Of a stretch of 44,077 bases of DNA, positions 16,844-25,212 are shown in pieces. The position numbers and the translations under genes are program-made. The DNA comes from CAYMCQ01 sp964389025. Its GTDB lineage: Bacteria; Verrucomicrobiota; Verrucomicrobiia; Limisphaerales; CAYMCQ01. Location: NCBI GenBank assembly GCA_964389025.1, contig CAYMCQ010000027.1, positions 1 to 44,077 of the forward strand, written 5' to 3'. The notes under the pieces were generated by a model that saw only the letters and a list, made by a program, of their open reading frames with translations, ran no database searches and was not told the origin of the DNA. How positions within the stretch are numbered: position 1 is the stretch's first letter; each line of letters opens with the position of its first letter.

Positions 16844-17590
16844 ATGAGTCACACTTTAACCCTTGTAATCGCATACGCGACCATCTGCGCGTTATGGTGG
16901 GGCTTAAGCCGCGTCATGCCCCTCTGGCGTCAGGTTGAGCGACCGACATTCCCTCGCCCATGGGCCGAGGTGGGTCTAACCTTGGCAGCAGTCATTGCAG
17001 TTCTGATCCTTGGCCAACTATGGTCGCGCGGCATCCGTCTGAGCGCAACTGGCGCATGGCAGACAGTCGCCGAATCGGTGAACCAGTTCTTGATTTTTTG
17101 CCCCGTCGTCCTGCTGCCCATGATCCGGAAGCAAAGCCTGGCGAGCGCTTGGATCCAGCGGAGTCGTCTTTGGGCGCGTCTGGCGATTGGTGTTGGTCTG
17201 GCCATGGTCGCGCTTCTGGTTTTCTCGATGTTGGAGGACGGTGCTTTGTCTTGGTGGGATACGGTCAAAGCCGTATTCCGTCCGGCGAATACGCACATCG
17301 CAGTCCAAGTGCTGCTCGAGGACATTGCTATTGCCGTGATCTTCGTGCGGGTAGCGGCGGCACTACAACCGCGCTGGGCGATCTTGCTCGTAGCGGCACT
17401 CTTCGCCGCAGGACATTTGCCAGCCATGCTCGCAAGCGGAGCTTCGGCCGCTGAGATTTTCGGACTGGTTCGGGACTTCGGACTGGGAGTGCTCGTGATC
17501 GGCACGCTATGGCGGGGCGCAGATATTGCCTGGTTCTGGCCAGTGCACTTCGCGCTGGATATGACGCAGTTTCTCAAACATGCCAACTGA
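16844..17590 (+). CDS. CPBP-family (Abi/CAAX protease-like) intramembrane protease
   Basis: The 248-residue polytopic membrane protein carries the three CPBP motifs in order: E159-D160...R169 (EDIAIAVIFVR, where most members have EExxxR), H191 in LFAAGHLPAM, and H235...D239 in HFALD. These residues form the glutamate protease site in characterised relatives such as Rce1. The second residue of the first motif is D instead of E. CPBP proteins act in prenyl-protein processing, bacteriocin immunity or other membrane proteolysis; which one applies here cannot be told. The gene starts 24 bp after a cassette-like core site and may be a mobile cassette gene. Confidence 0.75.
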   Translation: MSHTLTLVIAYATICALWWGLSRVMPLWRQVERPTFPRPWAEVGLTLAAVIAVLILGQLWSRGIRLSATGAWQTVAESVNQFLIFCPVVLLPMIRKQSLASAWIQRSRLWARLAIGVGLAMVALLVFSMLEDGALSWWDTVKAVFRPANTHIAVQVLLEDIAIAVIFVRVAAALQPRWAILLVAALFAAGHLPAMLASGASAAEIFGLVRDFGLGVLVIGTLWRGADIAWFWPVHFALDMTQFLKHAN

Positions 17591-17704
17591 CAACGAGCTT
17601 CCATTCCGCAGACAAATCGTTCCATCTCCCCTGCCCTTTTTCATTCTGCCCGTTGTATTGCAGTTGCGGTTAAGATCGGCACAGCGTGGCCTGCCGGTGA
17701 TAAA

Positions 17705-17790
17705 AAAGCGGCGGAGGGCCGCCGCAGTCCAAGACGCTGGCGCAAGGAAAACGCGCAGCGTCCTGGACTGCGCCAGTCCTCTGGCGCTTT
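17705..17790. repeat. REP-like palindrome related to the one at 9942-10018
   Basis: The arms begin AAAGCGGCGGAGG and end CCTCTGGCGCTTT and share the GCAGTCCA core with the element inside the S66 gene. The inverted copies match imperfectly over about 35 bp. It is in the 310-bp gap (17591-17900) between the CPBP gene and the convergent azurin-cytochrome gene; nothing else was seen in that gap. It could serve as a bidirectional terminator. Confidence 0.8.
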
Positions 17791-17900
17791 ACCCCGTGAA
17801 GCGTGTGCTCAAACGTGAAATGGGATTGTCATAGCGGCTGTCTGCGACCTTCGAGGATTTCGCGACGCTCACAGAGCAACGTTACAAAAACTCGCGTTGC

Positions 17901-19763
17901 TCAATGCTTGTGCTCGTGCGGTGGAAGCGTGCCGCCAGATTCCAGCCAGGCGAGCAGATCGAAGATTTCCTCTTTTGAAAGCGCATTGAATAGTCCCGAC
18001 GGCATCGGCGACGCGGCTCTCGGTTGACGGCCTTTGATTTCGGATTTCTTCAAAGTTTGAATCAGGGCATCGGATGGCCCGGTCTGCACGGTCAAACTTT
18101 CGGAGTCTTCTTTGAGAATCATGCCGAGCACCGGTTCGTCGTTCTTCAACTCGAACTCGTAGTTGAGATAGCGGTTGCTGATGACGAGCGACGGTTCGAG
18201 AACCTGGCGCAAAACTTCCGCGCGGTCATGGTTAAAGCGTTTGAAAACATCGGTCAGGTCGGGGCCGTAATTGATTCCTTCCGTGCCAAGCTTGTGACAC
18301 GAGGCGCAGGCCAGCTTGGTGAAAAGTTCCCTGCCGCGCGCCAGATTTCGTCCGGCGTTTGCTTTGGCAAGTTCCGGCGCGAGATCAGCAATTTTCCATT
18401 CGGTCACTTTTGGCGCGGCGACCGTGGCGAGGTAGGCTTCCACGTCTTTGACCACCGCGAGCGTGCCGGTCATGCGCCGCCAATGGCCGGGGAAGGTGCA
18501 GACAAACGGGTAATCGCCCGGTTCGGACGGAGCGGTGAAGCTGAGTTTCGCTTGCTGGCCCGGCTCAACCAGCTTTGTGGCGTAAAGAACTTTCGCAGAA
18601 ACGGGCACGTAGAGCCGGCCTTGCGCGTCCGGCTCTGGCGGCATCTTTTCCGCAGCGGCACCAATTTCCTCCAGCGCGCCCGGTGCCGTGATGACGAGGT
18701 TGTGTGGCATGGCGTCGTCGTTGATGAGAACGATCTGCACCGGCTTGCCGGCTTCCACGACGATGAGTGTTTTGTCGTAAAGCATCTGCTCGGGGATCGT
18801 GCGAACGACGAACACGCTGACACCGATCGCGCGAAGTGATTTGCCGAGCGCGCTGGCTTTGTCTGGCGGGAGGATCGCCACCAGATCGGTGGCGAACTGA
18901 AATGCGCTGACCACGTCCGGTTCAGTGCGTTGATTCACCGGCACGTTTTGCAGCCAGGTGACAAGGCTTTCGGTCAGCGGCCCGGCTTGCTCCGCGCGCC
19001 ACGATTGACGAGGAAGTCGCAGGAGGCTGGCAACCGCCGCGCTGCGTTCCGTCCCCGATTTCACCAGCGCGGCGAGCGTGTCGAAGGTTTCCGAATCGTG
19101 ACCGGGCACAGCCGTGATTGCGGTGATCGCCGCGCGACGAACTTCCGCCGCATCGGCTTTGTGGAGCAACGGTTCGACTTTTGGATACAACGTAGCGCGA
19201 AAGTTGGCGTCACGAATCAAGGGAATCGCCAGCAGCAAATCCACGAGCGATTTCGGATTTGCCTCCGCTTCTTTCCACGACCGTTCAACTGAACCATCAG
19301 CGGTGACGATTGCGGCGAGCGCGATTTGGCGCGTCAAAGGCAGTTGCGATTCCGTGGCGAGTTTTTCCAGCCCGACGCGCTTTGCCTTGAGTTCCTCCGG
19401 CTTCGACTGGAGAAGAATGGGCGACAACTCGCGCAGCACCGGTTCGGAGGCTTCGCCTTTCTTGTCGAGTTCGCGGATGCCGCCGAGCAGTTCGGTGAGC
19501 GGGTCAGTGTTGCGAATCTTCGCCAAGCCTTCGAGCGCCTCGACGCGATACTTGCGCTCGAGTCCTTTGCGTTGGAGCAGTGCAACGAACACGAATTCAC
19601 CGCGCGGCGCTTCGATCAATTCCTTGTTCGACAGCCGACCAAGGACGTAGGCCGCTGCCGTCGGGCTTTTCGGCAGAAAAAAGTTTGTCCTGGGCGGCTC
19701 GGCGGCGCACACCCGCATCGGGAAGACAATCATCAGCAAAGCGAAGATGCGAATGAAATTCAT
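17901..19763 (-). CDS. Secreted azurin-like cupredoxin fused to cytochrome c (PVC type)
   Basis: The 620-residue protein has a signal peptide (about 1-20, ending VCAAE), a helical, HEAT-like N-terminal region (about 30-310), a cupredoxin domain (about 320-440) and a C-terminal cytochrome c domain. Copper ligands are visible as the His of DDAMPHNLVI and the Cys, His and Met of FVCTFPGHWRRM. Haem attachment is CASCH at 486-490, with a likely axial Met in SPMPSGL. It is probably a periplasmic electron carrier that hands electrons between copper and haem, perhaps serving secreted dehydrogenases such as the one encoded nearby at 20740-23412. The start ATG is at 19763. Confidence 0.9.
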   Translation of the reverse strand: MNFIRIFALLMIVFPMRVCAAEPPRTNFFLPKSPTAAAYVLGRLSNKELIEAPRGEFVFVALLQRKGLERKYRVEALEGLAKIRNTDPLTELLGGIRELDKKGEASEPVLRELSPILLQSKPEELKAKRVGLEKLATESQLPLTRQIALAAIVTADGSVERSWKEAEANPKSLVDLLLAIPLIRDANFRATLYPKVEPLLHKADAAEVRRAAITAITAVPGHDSETFDTLAALVKSGTERSAAVASLLRLPRQSWRAEQAGPLTESLVTWLQNVPVNQRTEPDVVSAFQFATDLVAILPPDKASALGKSLRAIGVSVFVVRTIPEQMLYDKTLIVVEAGKPVQIVLINDDAMPHNLVITAPGALEEIGAAAEKMPPEPDAQGRLYVPVSAKVLYATKLVEPGQQAKLSFTAPSEPGDYPFVCTFPGHWRRMTGTLAVVKDVEAYLATVAAPKVTEWKIADLAPELAKANAGRNLARGRELFTKLACASCHKLGTEGINYGPDLTDVFKRFNHDRAEVLRQVLEPSLVISNRYLNYEFELKNDEPVLGMILKEDSESLTVQTGPSDALIQTLKKSEIKGRQPRAASPMPSGLFNALSKEEIFDLLAWLESGGTLPPHEHKH

Positions 19764-19926
19764 GTCAATGATCGGCGAGGCTAGGGCTTGGGTGGTTCGC
19801 GGTCAATTCGGGGAATGAACTCCCGCGTTGATTTTTTCCGATCCGCTGCCTAGCCTGCGGCGTATGGCGAAGAAAACCGACGCGAAACCAGCCGTGCCCT
19901 CACGCTTGGTTTAACAAAAGAATCAT

Positions 19927-20490
19927 ATGCCAAAACCATTTCCCAAATGGCAACGTGCCCTGACCCGTCAGCGGCTCGAAATCATCCGCCGGAATCTGGA
20001 CAAAACCGACGCCGAGATCGCGCGGATGCTGGGAGTCGGCCGGACAGCGGTTCATTTTCTGCGGCAAAGGTATAAAATCGCCAAGGTCCACGGCACTATC
20101 CAACGCACGAAACGCATCACCGAACAAATCCGGAGGCTGAAACCGGGACTTTCAGCCAAAGCTGCGGCTTTGCAATTGGGGCTTTCGATGGGGATGGTGA
20201 AAAAATACGGGAAGATGACGGGTTATCAATTCCGGTTCATCAGATTTACCGCCGCGAGGCATTTTTATTGGCGGGAGCGGATAAAAAACCTGCCGCCGCT
20301 GCTCACCGTCTCCGCGGTGGCGCGGAAACTGGGAGTGACGTATGGCCATGCCGCGCTGCTGTGTCACCGGCACAAATACAAAGCGACGCTGCGCACCGGT
20401 TCGATGCGGACGCGAGTGCCCGTCCGAAATTTTGTGTCCCGCCCGCACCATGAGCGCTGGCTCGCGTCACTGAAACCGGTGAAGCCTTGA
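19927..20490 (+). CDS. DNA-binding protein with several helix-turn-helix-like segments, unknown family
   Basis: The 187-residue basic protein contains three segments that look like helix-turn-helix units: residues about 27-52 (TDAEIARMLGVGRTAVHFLR), 73-97 (LSAKAAALQLGLSMGMVKKY) and 125-150 (LTVSAVARKLGVTYGHAALL). I do not recognise the family. It is transcribed away from the azurin-cytochrome gene, 163 bp from its start, so the two could share a regulatory region. The ATG at 19927 is the only likely start. No catalytic motif of a transposase or recombinase is visible. Confidence 0.7.
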   Translation: MPKPFPKWQRALTRQRLEIIRRNLDKTDAEIARMLGVGRTAVHFLRQRYKIAKVHGTIQRTKRITEQIRRLKPGLSAKAAALQLGLSMGMVKKYGKMTGYQFRFIRFTAARHFYWRERIKNLPPLLTVSAVARKLGVTYGHAALLCHRHKYKATLRTGSMRTRVPVRNFVSRPHHERWLASLKPVKP

Positions 20491-20509
20491 TTGCCCATCT
20501 CCGCAGGAG

Positions 20510-20583
20510 CGGAATCTTTGTAGAAACGATTCCGTTAAAATCTCCAACCCCGTCGGGGCGACATAGTCTGATGATGTCGCTCC
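20510..20583. repeat. Dispersed palindromic repeat (GGAGCGGAATC / GGGGCGACAT type)
   Basis: Two adjacent inverted repeats are present: CGGAATC (20510-20516) with GATTCCG (20528-20534), and GGGGCGACAT (20555-20564) with ATGTCGCTCC (20574-20583, one mismatch). A degraded relative (GGGACGTC...GCTGTCGCTCC) lies at 43960-43984. The element lies in the 249-bp gap between two convergent genes. Confidence 0.65.
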
Positions 20584-20739
20584 TGAACGAAGCTTTGGAA
20601 TTTTTGATTTCATCAACTATAAAGATTTCGCACCTACGGCGCTGGCAATTGGAGAAGGAGAGTCGTTCGCCGTCCCCTTGAAAATTTGCGCGGTTGGATT
20701 TGCCGGACGGTCTCTCGCAAAACCGATGACGGGCTGCAG

Positions 20740-23412
20740 CTACTTCAAATACTTGTCCAACGCCTTCATCGTCTCGTCGAGGCAATACTTGATGTAGTAA
20801 TCCGGTTTGTCCGGGTTGGCTTCCTTGTCCAGCGCCGCGAGCGCGACTTCCGCGGCGCGGGCGGTCTTGAAGAAGCTGCAAGCTCGCACGGCTTCGAGGC
20901 GGACGCGGGGGCTTTCGTCTTTGACCTGAACTTCCAGCAACGCAAGCGGGTCTTTCACGCGATCACGCCAGTAGCAGAGGACGCGAGTGGCGGCGGCGCG
21001 GGCGTAAAAGTCGGGCGAGCGCAACATGCGCTTGAGAAAGGATTCGTCCACGACGTTGTGCCATTGGTGAACCCAGAGCGCCTCCGTCATGTGGTGCTCG
21101 AAATCCTTATCTTTCGAGTCGAGCTTCGCCGTCCATTGCTTCACCGCCGCGATGACCTTAGCACTATCGCGTTTGCCAAGTTCGATTTTCGCGCGTGTGC
21201 GCACATCGTTTTCCGGCTCCTTGAGCAGGTCGAGCAGCTTCTCGATGGGCTGGCCGTCTATCTTCGCCGGCTTGAGCAGCGGGCGGCCTTCGTAAGTAAG
21301 CCGGTAGATGCGGCCATGCTGGTGGTCGCGGTTCGGGTCGCGAATGTGGTGCTGCATGTGGCCGATGAGTTGTTGCGACCAGTCAAGAAAGTAGATCGAG
21401 CCGTCCGGCGCGACGCCGACGCCCGTGGGGCGGAAGTTCGGGTCGTCTGATTTCACAAGGTCCTCTGTCCTTTCCCCCTTCAATCCAGAGCCGTCTTCGG
21501 TGACCTTGACGCGGAAGATTCCCTGGAAACCAATGACGTTGCAGTTCAGGAAATCACCCTGAAACTCAGCGGGAAAATGGCGGCTGGTGAGGATGGCGGT
21601 GCCCGAACACGGACGCGATGGGCGCTTCCAAAATTCTTTCATGCCGGGATGATGCGCCGGGTAATCCAGGTAGCCGCTGAAGGCGGGCGCAAAATAATTC
21701 GCGTTGCCGGTGGCGTCGGTGATGATGTCCGTGCCCCAGTAATCGAACACGCGCCCGTGCGGGTTGGCGAAGCCGTAGGGGACGTAGCGCTCAAACTTGT
21801 CCGTGCGCGGTTCGTAGCGATAAATGCAACCGTCAATGTTACGCACCGGCCCCGCCACGGTCTCCACTTGCGTGCGGTGGAAAACGCCGTCGCTGAGATA
21901 CGTGGCGCCGCCGGGGTCGAGCACCATCGAGTTGGCGGTGTGATGCGAATCCGCCGAGTCCATGCCCATGAGCACGCGCTCTTTCCAGTCGGCTTTGCCG
22001 TCGCCATTGGTGTCGCGCACAAACCACAAATCCGGCGCCTGCATGACGAGCACGCCATCCTTGTAGAACTGGAAGCCGGTCGGACAATTCAAATCGTCGA
22101 GAAAGGTCGTGACCTTGTCGGCCTTGCCGTCGGTGTTGGTGTCTTCAAACACCAGCAACTTGTCGCCCTCCTTGCTGGTCGGCGTGCGCTCCGGGTAACT
22201 GGGCCACGCGGCGACCCACAGGCGACCCTTGGTGTCGAAGTTCATCTGCACCGGGTTGACGAGCTCGGGAAATTTTTCCTCGCTCGCGAACAGGTTCACC
22301 TTGCAACCCTTCGCGATCGTCATCTTCTGGATGGCCGCGACTCCGCTGAGATACGGTTGAACCTCGGTCTTGTTCGGCTCGACCTTGTCCACGGGTGGCA
22401 GATTAGAGTCATCCATCCCGCCAGCGGCGGGATCGCCGCCGCGCGCGACGGCCCAGACCCGGCGGTCGCGGTTGGCGGTCTTCACGTCGCGCTGCGACAT
22501 CTCCTGCTGCATGATCTTGTAATTGGAAACATGGGGAGGTGGCGGGTTGCGGTCGGTGATGAACGGGCCTTTGCCGGGTTGGAAGGCAAGCGCCGAGCGT
22601 CCGCCATAAACGTTGTAGCCATCCACGGTGCGATAACGCGCGTGCCATTCGGCATTTTTGTCGAGCACGGCGGCATGGAGTTTTTTGAGGTTGCCCTTGG
22701 GAACCGGCCCATTGAATAAAGCCGGGAAAATTTCCTGAGCCAACGCCTGATCGCCCGCCTCAGTGAGCAGGCAAGTGTTCACCGTGAGGGTTTGCCCGCG
22801 CGAGGCGGCTTGCGCAAAGAGCTTTTGCGAGGGGGCGAACAGGTTCACGAACGCCACGTCGTTCGCCTTCGCTACTTCGGCCATGGCGGCGGTGTATTTC
22901 CGCAAGTTGGCGTTGTTCGCGGCAGGATCGGGCATGTTCGGGTCGGGGAGTTTTTCGTTGGCGATGGGTGAGAAGAGCACGACGCGCGGCGCGCCCTTGC
23001 CGGAATAATTCTGAGCTTTGGTGTCCTTGAGAAACTTGTCGAGGTCTTGCTTGAACTTGTCGAGGCCGGCGTCACCGCCAAACGATTCATTGAAACCGTA
23101 GAACGCCAGCACGACGTCGGCTTTGGTTTTCGTCAGCCATTCATCGCGCGACCCGAAGTTCTCCGAGCGATGCCAGGTGGCGACCTCATCCCCCGCGGCG
23201 GCAAGATTGCGGAAGACGAGATCGTGCTTCGGAAATTTCGCGTAGATGTAGGTTTCCAGCCAGCCGTGGTGTTGCATCCGATCAGCAAGAGCGTTGCCGA
23301 CCAGGCAGACGTGGTCGCCGGGTTTGAGTTCGAGCGGCGCAGCGGCCGCGCGACCGGGAACCAAGAGCGCTACGCACAAAAAAAAGGCAGTTCGCAATAA
23401 AGATGATCTCAT
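20740..23412 (-). CDS. SGNH hydrolase fused to PVC-type membrane-bound dehydrogenase-like beta-propeller
   Basis: The 890-residue protein has a signal peptide (MRSSLLRTAFFLCVALLVPG, then RAAAA) followed by an SGNH/GDSL-like domain to about residue 240 (GDHVCLVGNALADRM, VVLAFYGFNESF; a serine in block I is not evident, as the position reads GNALAD). From about 330 to 700 there is a beta-propeller of the 'membrane-bound dehydrogenase' type found in Planctomycetes and Verrucomicrobia (LVNPVQMNFDTKGRLWVAAW, DTNTDGKADKV, GVGVAPDGSIYFLDW). The C-terminus is a HEAT-like helical repeat region. Relatives often carry a C-terminal CxxCH haem domain, which is absent. The start at 23412 is chosen for the signal peptide; the frame stays open further upstream but overlaps rpsT. 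Confidence 0.85.
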   Translation of the reverse strand: MRSSLLRTAFFLCVALLVPGRAAAAPLELKPGDHVCLVGNALADRMQHHGWLETYIYAKFPKHDLVFRNLAAAGDEVATWHRSENFGSRDEWLTKTKADVVLAFYGFNESFGGDAGLDKFKQDLDKFLKDTKAQNYSGKGAPRVVLFSPIANEKLPDPNMPDPAANNANLRKYTAAMAEVAKANDVAFVNLFAPSQKLFAQAASRGQTLTVNTCLLTEAGDQALAQEIFPALFNGPVPKGNLKKLHAAVLDKNAEWHARYRTVDGYNVYGGRSALAFQPGKGPFITDRNPPPPHVSNYKIMQQEMSQRDVKTANRDRRVWAVARGGDPAAGGMDDSNLPPVDKVEPNKTEVQPYLSGVAAIQKMTIAKGCKVNLFASEEKFPELVNPVQMNFDTKGRLWVAAWPSYPERTPTSKEGDKLLVFEDTNTDGKADKVTTFLDDLNCPTGFQFYKDGVLVMQAPDLWFVRDTNGDGKADWKERVLMGMDSADSHHTANSMVLDPGGATYLSDGVFHRTQVETVAGPVRNIDGCIYRYEPRTDKFERYVPYGFANPHGRVFDYWGTDIITDATGNANYFAPAFSGYLDYPAHHPGMKEFWKRPSRPCSGTAILTSRHFPAEFQGDFLNCNVIGFQGIFRVKVTEDGSGLKGERTEDLVKSDDPNFRPTGVGVAPDGSIYFLDWSQQLIGHMQHHIRDPNRDHQHGRIYRLTYEGRPLLKPAKIDGQPIEKLLDLLKEPENDVRTRAKIELGKRDSAKVIAAVKQWTAKLDSKDKDFEHHMTEALWVHQWHNVVDESFLKRMLRSPDFYARAAATRVLCYWRDRVKDPLALLEVQVKDESPRVRLEAVRACSFFKTARAAEVALAALDKEANPDKPDYYIKYCLDETMKALDKYLK

Positions 23413-23588
23413 AAAACAAATCGCAGGGCTGGAAGCAATGCCTCCGGGACATTTTTCGGACGATTGACCTTCCGGGATATTCACATGCCAGCCACAGGAA
23501 TCATTTTTACCAGCGCTTGTAAAGACGTGATTGCCTTTGCCGCACTGACGGCCGCGCCGGGTTGGATGAAGCTTGGGAAGAACGACCA

Positions 23589-23616
23589 TTGACAACCTGC
23601 GGCGTTTCGCTACCGT
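23589..23616 (+). promoter_or_regulatory. Possible sigma-70-type promoter of rpsT
   Basis: TTGACA (23589-23594) is followed after 16 bp by TACCGT (23611-23616), a weak -10 match, 21 bp before the rpsT start codon. The -35 is a perfect consensus match, but the -10 shares only part of TATAAT, so the call is tentative. Confidence 0.3.
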
Positions 23617-23637
23617 TTCGCGCTCGGTAATAAATTT

Positions 23638-23901
23638 ATGGCGAACACAAAATCTGCAGAACGACGGATGCGCGGCAACGCGCGCAAGCAAGCCCGTAAT
23701 CACAGCGCCAAAGCGCGCCTTCACACACTGGAAAAAAATTATCTCGCTCTCATCACCGCGGGCAAAAAGGACGACGCGGCAAAAGCGTTGCGCGAAGTCA
23801 GTTCCGCGTTCGACAAGGCCGCAAAGCAAGGCACAGTGCATCGCTCGACGGCCGACCGGAAAAAATCCCGTCTGTCTGCGCGTCTGGCGAAGGCGGCTTA
23901 A
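23638..23901 (+). CDS. rpsT: 30S ribosomal protein S20
   Basis: The 87-residue, strongly basic protein is S20: MANTKSAERRMRGNARKQ at the start, the central helix, and VHRSTADRKKSRLSARLAKA at the end, of normal length. S20 binds 16S rRNA in the small subunit. The ATG at 23638 gives the canonical N-terminus. It stands alone on the plus strand and its stop codon overlaps the stop of the convergent glycosyltransferase gene by 3 nt. Confidence 0.97.
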   Translation: MANTKSAERRMRGNARKQARNHSAKARLHTLEKNYLALITAGKKDDAAKALREVSSAFDKAAKQGTVHRSTADRKKSRLSARLAKAA

Positions 23902-24650
23902 CTTCTTTTCGGAAACAACTTCGATTGCGCCAACCCCATCCGGGCGAGGCGAAACTTCAACGCCGTCGCAAGACAGCCAAAGCCGTAGCGGATGCTGCGG
24001 CGCAGGTTGATGGACGATGCTTCGGGAAAATATTTCGTCGGGCAACTGACTTCGGCGATCGTGTAGCCGTGCCAGAGAATTTGCGCGAGCATCTGGTTGT
24101 CGAAGACGAAATCGTCAGAGTTGTTCGCGAGGTCAAGCCGCTCCAGGATTTCCTTCGAGAACGCGCGATAGCCGGTGTGATACTCGGAAAGTTTCGCGCG
24201 CAGCAAAATATTTTCCGAGAAAGTCAGGAAACGGTTTGCGATGTATTTCCAGAGCGGCATCCCGCCGCGCAGGGCGTAGCCGCCCAAAATCCGGCTGCCG
24301 AGCACGCACGGATGCAGGTCGTTGGCAATGATCGAAGCCATCGCCGGAATCAGCTTCGGCGTGTATTGATAATCCGGGTGCAGCATGATGACGATGTCGG
24401 CCCCTTGCTCCAGCGCGAGACGATAACAGGTCTTTTGATTCCCGCCGTAGCCTGTGTTGGTGTCGTGGACATGAACGAGCACGCCGGGCAGAGTTTTCGC
24501 AATCGCGACGGTTTCATCGCGGCTGCGATCGTCCACGAGAATGATTTGGTCCACGATTTTTTGGTCGCAAACCTCGCCGTAAGTTTGGCGAAGGGTTTTC
24601 GCCGCGTTATAGGCGGGCATCACAACGACGATTTTTTTATCGTGGAACAT
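23898..24650 (-). CDS. Family 2 glycosyltransferase (polyprenyl-phosphate sugar transferase-like)
   Basis: The 250-residue protein is a GT-A glycosyltransferase: VVVMPAYNAAKTL at residues 8-20, nucleotide-binding VDDRSRDET at about 39-47, the metal-binding region MLHPDYQYTP (an HPD in the DxD position), and the acceptor-loop region GSRILGGYALRGGMPLWK. No membrane segment is predicted, so it probably works at the cytoplasmic face on a lipid-linked or nucleotide-sugar substrate. The overall form resembles dolichyl-phosphate-mannose synthase-like GT2 enzymes. Its substrate is not determined. Confidence 0.85.
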   Translation of the reverse strand: MFHDKKIVVVMPAYNAAKTLRQTYGEVCDQKIVDQIILVDDRSRDETVAIAKTLPGVLVHVHDTNTGYGGNQKTCYRLALEQGADIVIMLHPDYQYTPKLIPAMASIIANDLHPCVLGSRILGGYALRGGMPLWKYIANRFLTFSENILLRAKLSEYHTGYRAFSKEILERLDLANNSDDFVFDNQMLAQILWHGYTIAEVSCPTKYFPEASSINLRRSIRYGFGCLATALKFRLARMGLAQSKLFPKRS

Positions 24651-24754
24651 GGGTTGAATAGAAATTAAAAATGAAAAAATGAAAACGAAAAAATGGTCGG
24701 TGCCGTCGCTGGTGATTTCAAATTTGTGGCCTTCATCTTTAATTCTCCGGAACC

Positions 24755-25149
24755 GGGATTATGCCTTTGACAAACAACAGTGAAGACGGGAGTGCAATTT
24801 CACCGGAGCGCGGACGGTCCCAGTCTGCGGCACGCGACGCATATCACAACGGCTTTGAATTTTTCAGCCAACGCGAAGCAAGGACGAAGTAGGGGAATTT
24901 CTTACAACCAAAGTGATGTTTTCCCAATTGTTCGCTGATGCGGTTGCTTGATACTGCTTTTCATTAAGAGATTATGCCTTTTACAAACAACCCTGAAGGT
25001 ATGAGCGCGGACGGTTCCAGACCGCAGCACGCGGCGTATCTCACAACGGCTTTGATTTTTCGATACTTTGGCATGGTGTGCCGCTGTGAGCCGGGACGGC
25101 TCGCACTCCGGTCGCTGCCACAAGCTTTGTTTGTCAAAGGCATAATCCC
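24755..25149. repeat. Duplicated repeat unit with an inverted terminal copy
   Basis: GATTATGCCTTTGACAAAC occurs near 24755-24777, a near-copy lies at 24970-24990, and an inverted copy at 25126-25149. A longer unit that begins GAGCGCGGACGGT and ends near CACAACGGCTTTGA is also duplicated (24806-24865 and 25003-25062), with about a dozen differences. The right copy is flanked by inverted termini (24970 and 25149), like a small mobile palindrome of about 180 bp; the left is decayed. The gap 24651-25212 holds no convincing gene. Confidence 0.6.
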
Positions 25150-25212
25150 ACCAGTAAATGCTTGCAATTATAGGAAATTCGCGAGATAGTAGCATTGTTC
25201 CCGGAACAAAAA

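Noticed and set aside
21577..22719. 380-codon open frame on the plus strand opposite the dehydrogenase-like gene
   Set aside because: Antisense shadow; the minus-strand frame has clear propeller motifs.
23413..24045. N-terminal extension of the SGNH-dehydrogenase frame up to 24045
   Set aside because: The open frame continues upstream of the signal peptide but overlaps rpsT and the glycosyltransferase gene and has no family resemblance; the ATG at 23412 with a clear signal peptide is the better start.
24651..25150. Possible CRISPR array in the repeat-rich gap
   Set aside because: Only two or three copies of a long, imperfect unit are present, with one inverted; there are no regular spacers and no cas genes.
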